A stretch of 64,000 bases of DNA from Pseudomonas sp. 8Z (GTDB lineage Bacteria > Pseudomonadota > Gammaproteobacteria > Pseudomonadales > Pseudomonadaceae), in assembly GCF_902506535.1 (NCBI RefSeq), contig NZ_LR733825.1, forward strand, positions 871,206 to 935,205, in the 5' to 3' direction. Positions within the stretch are counted from its first letter, which is position 1, and every line of letters starts with the position of its first letter. Under the pieces are notes generated by a model. That model made no database searches and was not told where the DNA came from. It saw only the letters and a list, made by a program, of their open reading frames with translations. Position numbers and translations under genes: made by a program. Shown piece by piece: positions 60,655 to 64,000 of the stretch.

Positions 60655-61902
60655 TTAGAAATTGCCTTGTACCCAGCGCTTGATGCGCTCGAATACGGGG
60701 GTTTTGCCTTCGTCCTGATACGGACTGCCAACCGACATGGAGATGCCGTCGTTCTGCTTCTGCAGCCCGTACAACAGCAAGCCCACACCGGTCGAATAAA
60801 TCGGGTTGCGTACTACGTCAGCCATGCCCTTGACGCTATGCGGCACACCCAAACGCACGGGCATGTGGAAAATCTCTTCGGCCAACTCGACCGCACCTTC
60901 CATCTTCGCCGTGCCGCCAGTCATGACGATGCCGGCGGGAATCAGGTCTTCATAGCCACTGCGGCGCAGCTCGGCCTGAATCAGGGTGAACAGTTCGTCG
61001 TAACGCGGCTCGACCACTTCGGCCAGGGACTGGCGCGACAAGTCACGCGGCGGACGATCCCCGACGCTGGGCACCTTGATGGTTTCGCCGGCACCGGCCA
61101 ACTTGGCCAGGGCGCAGGCGTAGCGAATCTTGATTTCCTCGGCGTACTGGGTCGGCGTGCGCAGAGCCATGGCGATATCGTTGGTGACCTGATCACCGGC
61201 AATCGGAATCACCGCCGTATGGCGAATAGCGCCTTCGGTAAAGATGGCGATATCGGTGGTGCCACCGCCGATATCCACCAGACACACGCCCAGTTCCTTT
61301 TCATCTTCGGTCAGCACCGAATAAGCCGATGCAAGCTGCTCCAGAATGATGTCGTCGACCTCCAGACCGCAACGCCGCACACATTTCTCAATGTTTTGCG
61401 CAGCATTCACAGCGCAGGTGACCACGTGCACCTTGGCCTCCAGACGCACACCGGACATGCCCAGTGGCTCACGCACACCTTCCTGATTGTCGATCACGTA
61501 ATCCTGCGCCAGGGTGTGCAGTACGCGCTGATCTGCCGGGATAGCCACGGCCTGGGCCGCGTCGAGCACGCGCTCGATATCGGCGCCACTGACTTCACGG
61601 TCGCGAATGGCGACGATGCCGTGGCTGTTGAGGCTACGGATGTGATTGCCGGCGACGCCGACGAATGCCGAGTGGATGCGGCAGCCGGCCATCAACTGGG
61701 CCTCTTCTACCGCGCGCTGAATAGAAGCCACGGTGGACTCGATATTGACCACCACGCCCTTTTTGAGGCCGCGCGACGGATGGGTGCCAATGCCAACGAT
61801 TTCCAGTTGGCCGTCGGCCGTCACTTCGCCCACCAGCGCCACCACCTTGGAAGTGCCGATGTCTAGGCCAACGATCATCTTGCCGCTCTGCGCGCTACTC
61901 AT
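60655..61902 (-). CDS. ftsA: Cell division protein FtsA
   Basis: This is a 415-residue actin-like ATPase that tethers FtsZ to the membrane. It starts MIVGLDIGTSKVVALVGEV, with phosphate-binding loop residues; the second phosphate loop is VDIGGGTTDIAIF, and the adenosine motif is GIVMTGGTAKMEG. The C-terminal amphipathic helix VFERIKRWVQGNF is the membrane anchor. It lies between ftsQ (16 bp) and ftsZ (44 bp), in the standard dcw order. Confidence 0.98.
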   Translation of the reverse strand: MSSAQSGKMIVGLDIGTSKVVALVGEVTADGQLEIVGIGTHPSRGLKKGVVVNIESTVASIQRAVEEAQLMAGCRIHSAFVGVAGNHIRSLNSHGIVAIRDREVSGADIERVLDAAQAVAIPADQRVLHTLAQDYVIDNQEGVREPLGMSGVRLEAKVHVVTCAVNAAQNIEKCVRRCGLEVDDIILEQLASAYSVLTEDEKELGVCLVDIGGGTTDIAIFTEGAIRHTAVIPIAGDQVTNDIAMALRTPTQYAEEIKIRYACALAKLAGAGETIKVPSVGDRPPRDLSRQSLAEVVEPRYDELFTLIQAELRRSGYEDLIPAGIVMTGGTAKMEGAVELAEEIFHMPVRLGVPHSVKGMADVVRNPIYSTGVGLLLYGLQKQNDGISMSVGSPYQDEGKTPVFERIKRWVQGNF

Positions 61903-61918
61903 TTCATCCCGCCTCTTC

Positions 61919-62785
61919 TCAATTCACTTTCTGCTCGGCCGCAGCCGGCTCCACCGGCTCACGCCAGGCAACGGCCAAGCCGTTGGCATAACGCAGGTCG
62001 ATGCGCGCGATGTTCGCGCTCTGTTCTTTTAGTTCGCGCTCGTAGATAGCCGCGAAACGACGCATTTTTTCCACGATGTGATCACGACCCAGCAACATCT
62101 CAATGCGCTGCCCGCTGGCATTCTCAGTGGCCGAAAGGAACCAGCTACCGCGCTCACGCAATTGCAGGCCAACCACGGTAAAGCCCATTGGCCGCAGCAA
62201 CTGGCTAAGGATCTGGTACTGCTGCATGACCTGCGGTTGCGCGCGCTTGGGGCCGGACAACTGAGGCAGATGCTGATAGTTGTTCAGCTCCTGCGGGGCG
62301 AACGCCTGACCCTGGTTATTGAGCAGCGCCTCATCACCCCAGCGGGCGATGGGCAATTGCTCTTCCAGGCGCACATCGATCTGATCCGGCCACACCCGAC
62401 GCACTTCGGCGTGGGCGATCCAGGGCATGCGCTCGAGTTCTTCACGCATGCTGCGCAGGTCGACACTGAAGAAGTTGCCCTGGGTGTAGGGCGCAATGCG
62501 CCGCTGCACCGCTTCCTGGCTGACATAGGCCAGATCGCCCTGCACGCTGATGCGCGCAATCGGACGATCAGCGTAAGGCAGCAGGCGCTGTGCGCCCTCG
62601 TAGGCACCAAAGCCCAGGCCAACCAGCAGCAACGGCCAGCCCAGACGCGCAACCCAGGAAAAGTCAGCTTTGGGCAGGCGCAGGCGCACTGGCTCCTTGG
62701 CTACCATACGGCTGGCGCCACGCGGTACGGGCTTGCCGCGTAGCGGCGCCCTCAGCGAGTCTTGATGACGCACGGCCGTGACCAT
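61919..62785 (-). CDS. ftsQ: Cell division protein FtsQ
   Basis: This is a 288-residue bitopic division protein linking early and late divisome parts. A basic cytoplasmic tail is followed by one membrane helix ([18 protein letters not shown], about residues 48-65). The POTRA domain ([20 protein letters not shown]) and the beta domain with [22 protein letters not shown] follow. It starts 3 bp after the ddlB stop and is followed by ftsA. Confidence 0.96.
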   Translation of the reverse strand: MVTAVRHQDSLRAPLRGKPVPRGASRMVAKEPVRLRLPKADFSWVARLGWPLLLVGLGFGAYEGAQRLLPYADRPIARISVQGDLAYVSQEAVQRRIAPYTQGNFFSVDLRSMREELERMPWIAHAEVRRVWPDQIDVRLEEQLPIARWGDEALLNNQGQAFAPQELNNYQHLPQLSGPKRAQPQVMQQYQILSQLLRPMGFTVVGLQLRERGSWFLSATENASGQRIEMLLGRDHIVEKMRRFAAIYERELKEQSANIARIDLRYANGLAVAWREPVEPAAAEQKVN

Positions 62786-62788
62786 GAC

Positions 62789-64000
<1,212 letters not shown>

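Overview
The window is a piece of a Pseudomonas chromosome. Amino-acid sequence, gene order and codon use all point to the P. mendocina / P. oleovorans / P. alcaliphila side of the genus. The reasons are the alginate operon tail, the fimT-fimU-pilVWXY1-pilE minor pilin operon beside ispH-fkpB-lspA-ileS-ribF-murJ, the ampG-mscS-yajQ block, and argJ-secA-lpxC-ftsZAQ-ddl-murC. The species assignment is inference. Nearly all of the DNA is high-GC core genome. I see no prophage, insertion sequence, CRISPR array, tRNA or rRNA.

Layout: 1-4352 is the 3' end of the alginate operon (algI partial, algJ, algF, algA). 4467-6246 holds three poorly known genes, including an SDR oxidoreductase. 6319-11545 is trxB, divergent from a CHASE4/HAMP/PAS/GGDEF cyclase, cysZ and a glycosyltransferase. 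11670-12782 is an old-yellow-enzyme reductase. 12910-15744 is pgeF-rluD, divergent from bamD. 15884-19054 is a small zinc-ribbon-like gene followed by pilS-pilR, and thiO converges on pilR. 20264-27624 is the minor-pilin/PilY1 operon. 27691-35092 is a long leftward housekeeping run (murJ, ribF, ileS, lspA, fkpB, ispH). rpsT, a PA4642-type small gene and a SulP transporter follow, then purine and pyrimidine salvage (hpt, upp, uraA). 40805-44173 carries a DUF481 protein, an alkyltransferase-like protein and ampG. 44229-50332 carries mscS, yajQ, a degenerate GGDEF response regulator, panE, a sensor kinase and a cobalamin adenosyltransferase. 50596-56457 is Nudix/ThiE, GST, argJ and secA. 56703-64000 is an M23 peptidase, dciA, and the lpxC-ftsZ-ftsA-ftsQ-ddlB-murC end of the division and cell wall (dcw) cluster.

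The genes group into an alginate polymerisation/acetylation tail, a type IV pilus tip complex with its two-component regulators, membrane protein maturation and isoprenoid/lipid II supply (lspA, ispH, murJ, secA), peptidoglycan recycling and synthesis (ampG, ddlB, murC, M23), and cell division. No wholly new system is evident. The most interesting points are: a response regulator whose GGDEF active site is lost while the RxxD inhibitory-site motif remains; an 84-residue in-frame tandem duplication inside AmpG; a minor-pilin operon with no pilY2 between pilY1 and pilE and with atypical composition in pilX/pilY1; a run of ten G inside the ftsZ nucleotide-binding motif; and palindromic repeats that supply or border the 3' ends of two genes.
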